A stretch of DNA of 64,000 bases from Anagrus nilaparvatae (lineage: Eukaryota > Arthropoda > Insecta > Hymenoptera > Mymaridae), in assembly GCA_022575985.1 (NCBI GenBank), contig JAKSXM010000231.1, forward strand, positions 3,660,501 through 3,724,500, written 5' to 3'. The translations under genes and the position numbers were made by a program. Shown in pieces: positions 23,973 to 35,456 of this stretch; within the stretch, counting starts at the first letter, position 1, and every line of letters begins with the position of its first letter. The notes beneath the pieces are model-generated. The model searched no databases, was not told the origin of the DNA, and saw nothing but the letters and a program-made list of their open reading frames with translations.

Positions 23973-24099
23973 CTATAAGTTTTTTGTATTGTTTTTTTTT
24001 TTTTTATAATTTAGAGTATAGTTTTCACGTCCTATAATTAGTCTTACAGCCCAATTAGAGCTTTATTGAATTCCAATATTTTCTGATCCTTTCTTTTAA

Positions 24100-24790
24100 A
24101 AAGGCAGTTAATTAGATAATTTTAGCTCTGCTTTCAGAATATTACAAAAAAACCTTAAAATGGGGTAGTTTTTGTTGATTTCATGTCCTCTACTTCCCAG
24201 CCACTTTGGACCCCAGATTGCGTATTTCAGAATCAAAGCCTACTTTTGTAATCTAATTTTTTTGGTCACGTGTTCTAGAAAAAGTTATGAGTCGACAAAG
24301 TTAACCAAATTTTGAAGAAAAAAAACCGAAGTATGACACCCCGGAATAGACTAGATTTTTAGATTAGGCAAAAACATTATAACAACAACAAAACTTAATT
24401 TATATTTTAAATTTTTCGTTATTTTGGCTCTAGCCATTGAATACCCGCCGTTTACCCGCGCTCTTAGTTTATAGTATACATGATTTTGAGCTCGGAAAAA
24501 CGTTCAATGGCTCGACATGCCTCTCCAGAATTAAAATACCGAAAAATGTCAAATATAAACTTATTATGTTTTGGCCTTAGTTAAAACCTATGCTATTTCG
24601 AGGTTTCATACTTTTAGTTTTTTTTTCAAAAATTGGCCATTTTTGTGAACCCATAACTTTTTCCAGATTACGCGGCCGAAAAAATTAGGATACGAAAGTG
24701 GGTGTATTTAGTTCTTGACTACCTCTGTGCCCAAATTCAGCTGTCATACTTACACGCACTTATTTCCATAACATTGTCATTACCAGATGG
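24100..24790. repeat. Diverged inverted repeat, arms about 300 bp
   Basis: Left 24,190-24,440 and right 24,490-24,730 pair as diverged reverse complements. Shared strings include AAAAAGTTATG, the TTTTTTGGTCACG/TTTTTTCGGCCGCG segment and GAGCCATTGAA near the centre (about 24,455). No TIR end or target duplication could be fixed. It is probably an old foldback element. Confidence 0.5.
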
Positions 24791-25071
24791 CTAAACTCTT
24801 TCTTATTTAATAAAATTACGCTTTAATATACTTTTATAAAACAGTTTAATCTATTTTAAAAAATCGGTATTTAAACAACCGTTTTGTTTTTTCAATGAAG
24901 TAACCTTCAGAAGAATTAAAAACTTATTAGTTATTAGTTTCTAATCAATTTTTCAAACTGATAAATGCATAAAAATGAAAAAATTCAACGATAATGCAGT
25001 TATGCATAGAATGCATATGGATGGAGTTACATATTCTTTGAACTAGGTTTAGTCAAAAAAAATATATTTAA

Positions 25072-25369
25072 CCCTTTAGTGCAGTATGACGAGTATACTC
25101 GTCAAAACGCAGTTGTTACTATTTCCATGATGACGAGTATACTCGTCATGACTTTTTTTCTCATTTTCGTACTCTATATCAATATTTTCTAAAAATCCAC
25201 ATAGGTAAGGGGTTCTTGGGGTCACTGATTATGAATATGATGTCCAAAAATAATGAAAATTCAATATGGCGTCGGAAAATTGGCTATAAACTACAATTTA
25301 AGCATCCTTTGCCAAATTATGCATGCATTTTGGAAGCTAAAAACCAGAATTTACTCATGCACTAAAGGG
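25072..25369 (+). mobile_element. piggyBac-type MITE, 298 bp
   Basis: TIR CCCTTTAGTGCA at both ends, bounded by TTAA (25,068-25,071 and 25,370-25,373), both typical of piggyBac elements. Inside, the 18 bp palindrome TGACGAGTATACTCGTCA type occurs twice (about 25,088 and 25,132). No transposase. The frame at 25,253-25,447 crosses the element edge and is not a gene. Confidence 0.8.
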
Positions 25370-25373
25370 TTAA

Positions 25374-27607
25374 TATTAAAATTTAAAATTTTACGTGTCG
25401 ATTTCTTTTTTAATACTAAATTAATTTTAAAACCAACATTTATGTGAAATTCCAAAAAATATTACTAAATACAAATAATCTAATGCAACTTGTTTTTAGT
25501 AATTTTTTTTGCAATTCTCCATCCGCCATTTCGAAATTAAAAAAAAATCATGTAAAAAAATATGTCTTAAATCACACAAAAAATGAAAATTTTATTATTC
25601 TTCATTAAATAGACCTTTTTTTTATGCTATTTACAAAACTGATGATCAGCAACGTTGATAAGCAACGTATCGATTTTTTTTAATATCCAACTTATAACCT
25701 AAATAATAAGTTTCCGCTTAGTTTTATAGTAAGTTTGACATCAAATTCTGATAATTGAGCTTTTTAACATAGGAATAAATTTTTACAAAAATAAATTTTA
25801 ATTTTAACTAGGGGGCTACGCCCCCTGCGCGCTAAAGCACGCCAACCCCCTCAAATTCAATTTTAAATGAAAAACAATTTAAACTTTAAACAAATATTTA
25901 TTTAATAAAACAAATTTTCGATTTTCGTACAAAATCTTCATTCTAAGCTAAAGTTTATTATTTTAAGTTTTACTTTATGAATTAACCCTAAATTAGGTAC
26001 ATTATACCAATTATGCGATCACAGGCCCTCGGTGCTATGCACCTCGGGCCCTGTCAACCTTCCCATTTGATATATTATAACTTTATATCGAACTTATTTC
26101 ATTAACTGATTCCTCATAAATAACTAATTTTTTATTTAAGGCAGAAAATAACATGTTAATAATATTATATTATTCACCCTTTCAAAATGAAGAAAAAAAA
26201 ATAAAAAATAAATAATAATAAAATACAGAATTTTAAAATACGCGCCATTAAAAATAACAGAACAGTATAAGGTTTAATTTGTACACCGCAAGAGCGCGTT
26301 AGTATTAATTTCGAAATGAATAACAGCTGTTAAGTACAGACCAATCAGAGTGAGTTTTAAAATGTCTCAAAATCAGCGTTACATTTCATTCTTTTAATAG
26401 AAGAATTAATTTAGACCTCAGATAGGCTCTTGGGCGTTAAACGTTTAATTCCATAAAATTCGGATTAATTAATGATTAATAATAAAAATATATCTTGTAT
26501 TATTTTGCATTTCTATGATATTTAATCGATACAAAGTTTATACAAAAGCTATGAAATTTATTGCGCAGTTGACATTTATAAGGGTTTTCACCTCTGTGAA
26601 GCGAAAATACAATAATAAACATGCTCTTAAAAATACAGGATTGGGCCCAAAAACTATAGGTTCCATCAACTCAAGAAAAGGAACCCAGTTTTAAAAAGTG
26701 AAAGTAATCCGATGGATCGTTGTCGAGATATCGTGCCCACAAGGTGTCGATTTTAGCATCCATTAAGGTAGAGCTTCGCTCTATAATTAAGAACTTTAAA
26801 AAAACTTGCTAAATTAAAAAAAGAATATTTTTATAGATCGTTAGCTTAAAACTTGTAAAAAATTTATCTAATTGTAAGTTTAAAATAAAAAAAGTAAAAA
26901 TATTTAGACTTATTGATGCATACATTTTTTTTTTATTAAGTAAAATTAAAAAAATAAATAATTTAAATATTTAGATCAATGGTTTAAGCATTCTACGAAA
27001 ATTGCCCAACTTAAAAAAAAAATTTATAAAAATTTGAATATATATTAATTGTTGAATATAAAAAAATAAAAAAATAAATTTTTTATTACTTAGACTATAG
27101 TTGTTACTAAATTCTGAACCATTAGTCTAATTTAACCCATTAAGGACCAAACGTACATAGCTGGACTTTTGATTACTAAACTGTTATAAAACCTTTTCTT
27201 TTTATTCTAACAAGTTTTCTAGGAGTAAAAATGATTGCTTTTTCAAGTTTTACAACAGTTTTTACGTACAACCCCTCCAAAAGGGGTAAAAATAGGGATA
27301 ATCATGAATTTTCGTGTTTTTAAAATTTTTTCTGGACTTTTAGCTATAAAACCTCTATAACTTACTTCTTTTATTACCTAGACCTCTTAATATAGTTAAA
27401 AGTGTAATATTCATGTGGGCTGACCATAATTTTTCATTTCTAACCCTTTAGGGGGTGACTACCCTTATGCATAAATAAAAAAAATGTTTTGATTTTGTAT
27501 TCTTCACTTTTTTACCCCTTATTCATTTTCTAGAATGTCTTACTAAAAATGAAGAATTTGAAAATTCGTTTATTTTTATAATTTTAGTTTTAAAAGTAAC
27601 ATTAAAA
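25374..27607. other. AT-rich intergenic DNA with short palindromes
   Basis: No gene is seen. Notable small structures are GGGGGCTACGCCCCC near 25,806 and an imperfect palindrome in GGCCCTCGGTGCTATGCACC near 26,015. TTAACCCATTAAGGACC at 27,133 resembles one end of a TTAA-type element without a visible partner. Confidence 0.45.
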
Positions 27608-28110
27608 TTGGGTGAAAGTGTTTGCCGAATTTCTAATAAAATTTTGCGTAATTATGTATCGCTAAATGAATACAATTTACAGATTATATTTAAGAGTAAT
27701 GGTAAATCTAGCTATTCTTCTGGAGCTCACAAGGCAGTACTAACTGAATGCAGTCCTGTATTTGCAGCGATTTTGAAGGATAATAGGAAGGATTCAGCAA
27801 CAAATGTGATACACATTTTAGAAATTACAGATCTAACATCAATAGGTTTTGAATATTTTTTATATTATTTGTATACGGAAAAAATTCGCGATGAATTATT
27901 TAAGAAACATCTTGCAGACGTCTTAATGGTTTCTTACAAATACAGAGTTCAAGCTTTATTAAATTATTGCAATTTGTTTTGACAAAAAACTTAACAAGGA
28001 AAACGTTACTGAAATTTATATCTTAGCCGACTCATGTAATCTCGAGACATTAAAACTAGCCTGTCTCAATTTCACTCATCAAAACTCATCTCAGCAGAAA
28101 CTCAAATAAA
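27608..28110 (+). pseudogene. BTB/POZ-domain (SPOP-like) gene, frameshifted
   Basis: About 125 residues match a BTB/POZ fold of the SPOP/TDPOZ type. Markers are HKAVLTECSPVFAAIL (the usual HK.VL...SPVF core), FEYFLYYLYTEKI, and LLNYC at the end of the domain. The BTB frame stops at 27,982, but the following helices continue in another frame (NKENVTEIYILADSCNLETL, 27,985-28,110), so a one-base indel near TTTTGAC breaks it. No MATH domain is seen upstream. BTB proteins of this class dimerise and bring substrates to Cullin-3 ligases, but this copy is probably dead. Confidence 0.7.
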
Positions 28111-28254
28111 AATTAATATTCGATTAATCACTTAAAATTTAAATAAAATAGTTAAAAGTGATTTTTTTTTTTACTTATTCGAATTATGTTACCTAAATCG
28201 AAAATTTGTTCATCAAAGAAGATTTAAGAGCACATGAAACTAAAAAAAATGATT

Positions 28255-29719
28255 ACTCCAGTCAAAACGCGGTTTAGGGTGTATTTTCAGCTGCCGACAT
28301 GAGATTTGCTCTACTATATGTTTTTTGGGTCGCTGATCACGAAAATCGGGGTTATTTCTACCCGAAATTTTCGGAACACCCTTAAATTTGCAAAAACTAC
28401 CCCCAAAAAGGGGTTTTTTTGATATATTAGCAAACTGAGTTTATAGATTTAGCCAAGAATTGGTCTTAGGGGGTTTTTTGGGTCGCTGAACAAGAATTTC
28501 AGGTAGTTTTTAATGAATAGTTAATATTTCACCCTTAAATTAGCAAAAATTAACCCTAAAAGGGGGTGTTTTTGCTATTTTCGCACTTTGAGCGATCAGA
28601 TTAAGTCCTTACGGGTTTTTTGGGTCGCTGATCAAGAATTTGGGTGAATTTTTGATAAATTATTAATATTTCACCCTTAAATTAGCAAAAACAACCCCTA
28701 AAAAGGGTGTTTTTGCTATTTTCGTACTTCGAGCGACCAGATTAAGTCCTTACGGGTTTTTTGGGTCGCTGATCAAGAATTTGGGTGAATTTTTGATAAA
28801 TAATTAATATTTCACCCTTAAATTAGCAAAAACAACCCCTAAAAAGGGTGTTTTTGCTATTTTCGTACTTTGAGCAACCAAATGAGATCCTTACAGTTTT
28901 TTTGGGTGATGATCAAGGATTTGGGGGATTTTTTTTATTAATAATTAATATTTCACCCTAAAATAAGCAAAACCGATCCCTAAAGAGATGTGCATTTGCA
29001 ATTTTGTGTTTGTTGATCAAGAATTTCGGTTTATATGAAAATATGAAAATGTTTATATAAAAATGTTTTTGATACAATTTTTCACAATTAAATTTGCAAA
29101 AATTATTTTTTTTAAACAAAAAATCCCATTGTTTCAGAGAATTTCAGTAATATAAGTGTGAAATATTAATTTAAAAAAAAAAATCCCCCAAATCCTTGAT
29201 CATCGACCAAAAAATACTGTAAGAACCTAATCTGGTCGCTCAAAGTGCGAAAATAGCAAAAACACCCTTTTTCGGGGTTGTTTTTGCTAATTTAAGGGTG
29301 AAATATTAATTATTTATTGAAAATTACCCCAAATTCTTGATTAGCGACCCAAAAAACCTGTATGGACATAATCTGGTCGCTCAAAGTGCAAAAATATTAA
29401 AAACACTCCCTTTTAGGGTTAATTTTTGCTAATTTAAGGGTGAAATATTAATTATTCATTAAAAACTACCTGAAATTCTTGTTCAGCGACCCAAAAAACC
29501 CCCTAAGACCAATTCTTGGCTGAATCTATAAACTCAGTTTGCTAATATATCTAAAAAACCCCTTTTTAGGGGTAGTTTTTGCAAATTTAAGGGTGTTCCG
29601 AAAATTTCGGGCAGAAATAACCCCGATTTTCGTGATCAGCGACCCAAAAAACATATAGTAGAGCAAATCTTATGTCGGCAGCTGAAAATACACCCCGCCC
29701 CCGCGTTTTGACTGGAGTA
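28255..29719. mobile_element. Foldback element, TA-flanked, arms with 141 bp tandem units
   Basis: The ends are TACTCCAGTCAAAACGCGG and its inverse CGCGTTTTGACTGGAGTA. The arms (about 28,257-28,963 and 29,157-29,717) pair over their length, and the left holds one more unit than the right. Units of about 141 bp contain GGGTCGCTGATCAAGAATTT and TTTCACCCTTAAATTAGC. TA at both tips fits a TA-target (Tc1/mariner-like) duplication. No transposase. Confidence 0.75.
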
Positions 29720-30283
29720 GATTATTAAATAATTGATAAATAAATATTAATTTTTTTTTTCCCTTAATTATCAAATAATTATTCGCAAGTTAAAAAATAA
29801 TTAAAATAATCATGGCGCTTAACAAATCTTAAAATTTTTATTAAAAGTCTAAACTTATCATTATTATTTGAATCAGGTAAATTTAAATAAATATATGGAA
29901 TATGATAATATATTTATTTTCTTCCCGGTTTGCGACTTACACCTACCGTAATGCAAATACCTACTTTTTTTTATACTCCTCTTATTCGGCAATCGAATAA
30001 ATACGACTTCTATTTTGAAATATAATCAGATTTTTATTTAAGGACGCATAATTAATAGATAAACAAACTAACAAACCAATAATACATGAAGTTGCATTCA
30101 GTTTATCGATTTCTATGTGTAAAGGGATTCAAATGATTAGTATTGTTTTGCAGATAGCTAGATTAGGAGGATCAAATTGATGCAAGAATTTCATGTATTT
30201 ATTGTTATTCAATGCCAATCATCAAATTAACAAATAAGGTAATTAAATATATTTTTTTTTTTCATTTGTTATATCTTTAAATT
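29720..30283. other. AT-rich spacer, no gene seen
   Basis: Between the foldback element and the zinc-finger gene; it could hold its promoter, but nothing distinctive is visible. Confidence 0.4.
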
Positions 30284-31006
30284 TTGATATCTATAAATAC
30301 GTTTTATTTTTATAAAAAATTTAATTTAATTCTTTCTGCAGATAAATTAAGAATATATAATATTTGGATAAAAATAAGAATTATTATGAGGCTTAGAAAC
30401 AACAAAATCATTAAATTTTTGAGAATTATACCACGTCAAAAGCTTAAAGGGAATAAGAAAAAAAATTTTAATCTTAGTCATAAAATATCAATGAAAAATG
30501 ATTATAAAAATGTTACCAGAAAGAAGTTTTTATAAAGAAAATTATATAAATGTGATTCGTGTGATTTGTTGATAATAACAAAATTTGACTTGAAAAGGCA
30601 CGTTAAAATTCACGAAGAATTTGTTTGCATTATATGCGTCATAACCATTTATGGCAAATTTGTTTATGAAAATCATATGTCATCACAACATTATTCTGGT
30701 AAACCTTATCGCTGTACACAGTGTAGCAAAACCTTCGTTAAGGATTACAATATGAATAGACATTATAAGTTAAATCATCAAGAAATGAAATTAACGATTA
30801 GAAATGAAAATAAAGAAAATTCAAATGAATCGCTTTTTGATAAGATAAAAACGGGAATTTCGGGAAAAAATATCAAAACCAAATGTTTACAAATAAAAAA
30901 TTCAATCAAAATAGAAAACAGAAATGACAGTTTTGAAGAAAATAAAGAAAATTGGCATTATTATTTGAATGGAATTATCGTTAAGTACGAGACATTTGAT
31001 TATTAA
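30284..31006 (+). pseudogene. C2H2 zinc-finger gene with an in-frame stop
   Basis: A basic, asparagine- and lysine-rich lead (30,284-30,532) is followed in the same frame by TAA (30,533-30,535) and then three C2H2 fingers. These are CDSCDLLIITKFDLKRHVKIH, CIICVITIYGKFVYENHMSS.H and CTQCSKTFVKDYNMNRHYKL.H, all with CX2CX12HX3-4H spacing. The second finger lies in place but its linker is shortened (EEFVCIIC). The tail to 31,006 is charged and unstructured. It is a probable DNA-binding protein of unknown target. The stop leaves no ATG before the first finger, so it is either a pseudogene or the lead belongs to another exon. Confidence 0.65.
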
Positions 31007-32466
31007 GCTAATTATATAATTTTAATTAGATAACTTAAGGACAATTTTTTTTCTTCAAATTAAACAAAATTTTTTTGATGATAAATTGTACACAAGTGTA
31101 AAATTATATAAGAAAATGATAAGATTAAATAAAAAATAAAAATAAACGAGTAAAATGATCCTTTATTTTTTAACTTGATTATTGAATTGATCGCCCATTT
31201 TGATTTTTCTGAATTAATTTAAGTAATTGATCGACCTTTTTGGGCTTAATTGAATAAAAAATCTTTTATTTATTTATTTAGCAACGTTTCGTTGGTATAA
31301 CGCCAACCTCGTCAGGCTAAAAATTTATTAAGAATTAACATTTTTTACGAAAATTTTACAATATTATAACCATTACTTGTATCTCTTACCATATAAACAT
31401 TTAATTTTAAAGCAAAGAATATTTTATTCTTTACTGAGTACCAGTATTTATAATACCGAATGGACTTTAAATAAAATAAAGTAACATTGTCGACGTTTCT
31501 TATTTGCGAAAGAAAATAATATAAATAACACTAATATAATATTTACTTATCTTTGTACCCTGATATATATCTAAAAATTTTGCACGAATATAGACTATGA
31601 GACCCATACCATTGGATTCCTGAGAATTTCCTCTAGCTAACTGTATATGGTGATATATATACTTTATTCGGAATTTTCCTGGGAAGAACGACCTTAAAGC
31701 TCGCGTTTACGAATCTCGTATATGTTTTTTTATTGATAAGTTTTTTTTGTATTTGAATATTAAGAAGTTTTTCAGAAATATTTCTCCTATAAAAGTTACT
31801 TTCAAATTCTAAAATTTTCGATTCCATCACAATTTATCGTATGGTTATTATCCATTTCCTGAACATCAAAATTCTCAAGTTTGTGTTTCTTCGACGCAGT
31901 TTATTTATGGGGTGCGAATTGCTTGTTATTGTAAATAATTATTAAAAAAAAAAAAACAAAAACAATAAACAATAAAAATTATCTGATATTAACAATAGAT
32001 ATGATAATTAAAAAGAAAATTTTTTGTGTAATTTAAAATATAATTTAAAATAATAGAAAATGTAACTTTTTAAATTTTTTTCTTCAGGAAATAAGCCATT
32101 TAAATCGATTAGACGATCTACCAAATTTACAAGATTTCCAATACATGTATCATTTATCACGTAATATAAAATTTTATTCTTATCTTTTTTTTGTTATTTT
32201 TATTTATTTTTTAATGGTTACTAATTGAATTTTTATATTTACGTAATAAATCATTATTTATTACTTTTAGATACGAAAAACCGATAAAACTTAATTTTTT
32301 TTTCTTTTTTTTGAAATTAAAAAAAAAATAATTTATTTTATTTAGCATGAATGATTTTTTATTCCTTTTATTTTATTTGAAATGTTAATTCGTTCATATT
32401 CAATAAATGGCAACTTTATAGAAATTAAATGTGAGATAAAAAAAAATTTTTTTTGTTAAATTTAAA
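31007..32466. other. AT-rich spacer, no gene seen
   Basis: Possible upstream exon of PrimPol near 32,088-32,165 (acceptor TCTTCAG, reading NLQDFQYMYHLS), too short to support. Otherwise low complexity. Confidence 0.35.
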
Positions 32467-33163
32467 ATGTCACTTCAAAGTATGAAAGGTAATAACAATA
32501 TTTTGAAACAAAATTTGAATAAACTTGATAACCTTAATTGTTGGTTTAAAGAAATGAAAATCTAAATTCAGCTATAGAATTTTATTTGTCATTAAAAGTA
32601 AAGGAATCTGAAATACTTTTAATTTCACTAGACATAACAAATAAATTTCATAAAAAATTTTTTGTTTGCTATTATAATGGATTTACGAAGACTTTATTTA
32701 GTAAAAGAATAGAGGAAAGAAATTTCTATGAAGTAAGTACTGTTTGAAAGTTGAACGATAACTATTTATTTCTTTGATAATTCACTGATAATTTTAATTT
32801 TTTTTTTTAATTTAAATTAATTTCAATTTTATCAATTAAAATTGCTTTTAATGAAGAAAAAAAATTTCTCATTTGTTAAATTTTTCTTAATTTTACAGAT
32901 CATAGTACTTGATCAACCAGTACGTATGCATTTGGATATTGAATACAAAAAACAATTAAACCCCGAAAAAAATGGTGAAATTATATTAAAAAAATTTTTG
33001 ATTATCTTCAATGAAAATCTTAGGCAAACTGCTTGATACTTGATTCGAGTACTTCTTTAAAATTTAGCAAACACGTTGTATATAATATAAAGAATAATGG
33101 CTTTAAATACTATTTTTCAAATAATTTTATTATAGGGGAATGCGTAAAGAATTTTGTTGAATT
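32467..33163 (+). pseudogene. PRIMPOL: PrimPol (primase-polymerase), 5' half
   Basis: This half matches eukaryotic PrimPol, an archaeo-eukaryotic primase-type enzyme that reprimes stalled forks. Exon one ends ERNFYE at 32,732, the intron is 32,733-32,898 (GTAAGT donor, TTTTACAG acceptor), and exon two starts IIVLDQPVRMHLDIEYKK. The catalytic DxE (HLDIEY) and SxH (LKFSKHVVY) motifs are intact. Frameshifts occur near 32,555 (MKI-stop against ENLNSAIEFYLS) and near 33,033 (RQTA-stop against ILDSSTSLKF), where a few codons also seem lost. Coding then stops at the retrotransposon. Joined with 38,593-39,769 it gives about 560 codons, the usual length of the family. Confidence 0.85.
33093..33163 (+). 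repeat. Target-site duplication, left copy (71 bp)
   Basis: AATAATGGCTTTAAATACTA onward is repeated at 38,593-38,663, exactly 5500 bp away, with four mismatches (33,105; 33,126; 33,142; 33,159). The second copy follows an A-tail. It lies inside the PrimPol coding region. Confidence 0.9.
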
Positions 33164-34942
33164 TTGGACCAGGCCTTTGATGAAGCAGTGGTCGAAAAAC
33201 CCAATGCCTTCCCTCACCACATTTCTGTTCTGAAGGACGCTATACAGGCTTTGGAAAAACACCACAAGGAAATGACGGAAGCTCATCGCAGCATGTCCAA
33301 TCACTTTACAACAAAACAAAAAAATTGCGGCATGCCAATTAAAAGTGGAGTAAACCTCTTCGGCAATGTGCTCATTCAACTTGAGCTAATAACGAAGAGA
33401 CTGCATGCAGAAACGCAAGATATTGAGTCTGCTCTTAAGAAAGCAGAACATAAGCAGCAGGCAAATAGAATCCGATCGTCTTCCTCTGAGGAGAACTCTC
33501 CAGAGTCAAGACAAGATAGGAAAAGGATCCACAAGAAGAACCTCAGCAACTCTGGGGTGGAGCAGCAGAACAACGTGGAGCTCCAGGAAGAAGAAGAAAG
33601 AAGGAAAATGCTGCTTCAAGAAAACCAGAGGAAGGAGCAAGAGCAGAGGAATAAGAAGAAAGTGCGACTGGAACAGGAGGAAAAAAAGCGGCGTAAAAAA
33701 GATAAACTGATCCAGGAGCAAAAGAAGAAGGCAAGTCTGCTAGAATTATACCAAAAGCAGAAGCTGGAACAGAAAAAAGGGAAGCGGCCACCAAAAGAGA
33801 ATGAACTTGCGGGGGGGGATTGCCACAATAAGGGAGATGACTTAAAGGTTGCTCCTAACAACACCAAGGAGAACGGCCCACAGGGTAACCCTGGGATCTC
33901 CCCCAACAAGGATGGAGTTAAGGACGCCCCTAGGCATAAGTCCAAAAAAGAAAGAAAGCTGCTGAAGAAACAAAAGCAGCTGCAGCTTCAACCAAGAAAA
34001 GGTACTGATCTGCATATGGAGATATGCGAAGTAGCTGACGGACAGGAGCCGAAAAATCAGGTACCTAAGAAGCCACTGGACAAGGAGGAAAATTAGCTGG
34101 TAAAGGGTAAGAAGAAGAAAAAGCCCAGGGCCAAAAAGCCCCAGCCAACAAAGGAACCTGCAGCAAAAGGTAAAGCACCTTCCAAGGTGGGAAGGCGCAG
34201 GTATAGGAAAAGGAAGGAAGCCTTCCAGATTACCCCAGCGGCGGGCAAATCCTACGAGGAAACGCTTCTCGATTTAAAGAGAAACGTTAACCTCGATGAA
34301 TCTGGCGCGAAGGTCCACGGCATTAGGAAAACTCAAAACGGCAGCGTCCTTATTGAGTTGGAGGCCATCGAGGACCGGCAAAAACTTGAAGAAGCGGTGA
34401 AGTCGGTCACGGGCCCTGAGTCGAATGTTCATGACTTGATCCCGACACTAAAACTCGAAATTCGAGATTTGGATGGGGTCACAAAAGAACAGGAGATTCA
34501 GGCAGCTGTTGCCAAGGCCATAGGTGTCGAAAATGGAGACCTATTCCAGGTGTCCATTTTCAAAACCAAAGGCACAACAAGCCAGATGGCCGTGGTGGAC
34601 CTTCTTGAGACTGACGCTCTACGCCTGGCCAAAAAGGGCAAAATCCAGATCGGCTGGGCATCTAATAGAGTACGCCTCCGTGCAGACGTGAGGCGCTGCT
34701 ACAAATGTCTGGGCTATGGACATAGCCAACATGTCTGCAAAGGCCCAGACAGAAGTAAGGCGTGTTTAAAGTGTGGCGAAGATGGCCATAAGAGGACGGA
34801 GTGCAGCAAGGATAAGCCTGAGTGCTTCCTCTGCAAGACCAGAAAGGATGAGTGCTCCACGGAGCACTATCCTGGAGAGGGAAACTGCCTCAGTTACCGG
34901 GAGGCTCTGGCTGTGGCGAGAAGCAGGTGTCATCGGAAATGA
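33164..34942 (+). pseudogene. ORF1 of the R1-clade element (gag-like, three CCHC knuckles)
   Basis: One reading frame with a single in-frame TAG at 34,094-34,096. From the N-terminus it has a conserved helical part (VEKPNAFPHHISVLKDAI, QALEKHHKEM, CGMPIKSGVNLFGNVLIQLE), a long E/K/Q-rich coiled coil (about residues 130-230), a basic stretch (GKKKKKPRAKKP), and a globular part (KSYEETLLDLKRNVNLDES). Knuckles CYKCLGYGHSQHVC and CLKCGEDGHKRTEC, plus a third C/H cluster, follow. Its stop overlaps the ORF2 start as ATGA. The role in family members is binding element RNA. About 200 N-terminal residues seen in the 63 kb copy are missing. Confidence 0.85.
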
Positions 34943-35177
34943 TCAAGGTTCTCCAAGGGAACATGCGACACGCACGGGATGCTGGTGCATTGTTGGATCA
35001 AATTGCTCGCGAAGAGGATGAAAATATAAAAAATATACAAATATCCTCTTACTAAGCGAGCAATATTACAACATGAACCACAAGTACTGGTTTTCCGATG
35101 ACACTGGCTGCTGCGCCATATGGCTTCGAGGCAGAGCCCAAACGTCCCTTAACCAACAAGGGAAAGGGAATTGCCAC
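34939..35177 (+). pseudogene. First, aborted ORF2 start (endonuclease N-terminus)
   Basis: It opens MIKVLQGNMRHARDAGALLD, the usual start of an R1-type endonuclease, but a short AT insertion near 35,025 (AATATAAAAAATATAC) breaks the frame. At about 35,178 the sequence jumps into ORF1 knuckle sequence at a CGCC microhomology. It is a remnant of the recipient half of the chimera. Confidence 0.8.
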
Positions 35178-35456
35178 GCCTTTGCGCGGACGCGAGGTGC
35201 CGTTTCAAATGTCTGGGCTATGGGCATAGCCAGTATGTCTGTAAAGGCCCAGACAGAAACAAGGTGGCACGCCTTGAGGCACTCCAATGTGGCGAAGATG
35301 GCCATAAAAGGGCAGATTGCCGCAAGAAAAAGCCCAGGTGCTTCCTCTGCAAGACTAGAAAGGATAAATGCTCCACGGAGCACTATCCCGGAGAGGGAAA
35401 CTGCCCCAGTTATCGGGAGGCTCTGGCTGTGGCGAGAAACAGGTGTCATCGGAAAT
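35178..35456 (+). pseudogene. Duplicated ORF1 knuckle block (second copy)
   Basis: Essentially identical for about 300 bp to 5464-5744 of the fragment at 3-6 kb, including the unusual VARLEALQ replacement in the second knuckle. It ends in the ORF1 stop/ORF2 start overlap. It is diverged from the first knuckle block (34,680-34,942), so it did not come from a local tandem duplication. Confidence 0.85.

Noticed and set aside
33376..33945. Several cysteine/phenylalanine-rich minus-strand frames
   Set aside because: They are antisense readings of the glutamate- and lysine-rich ORF1 coiled coil.
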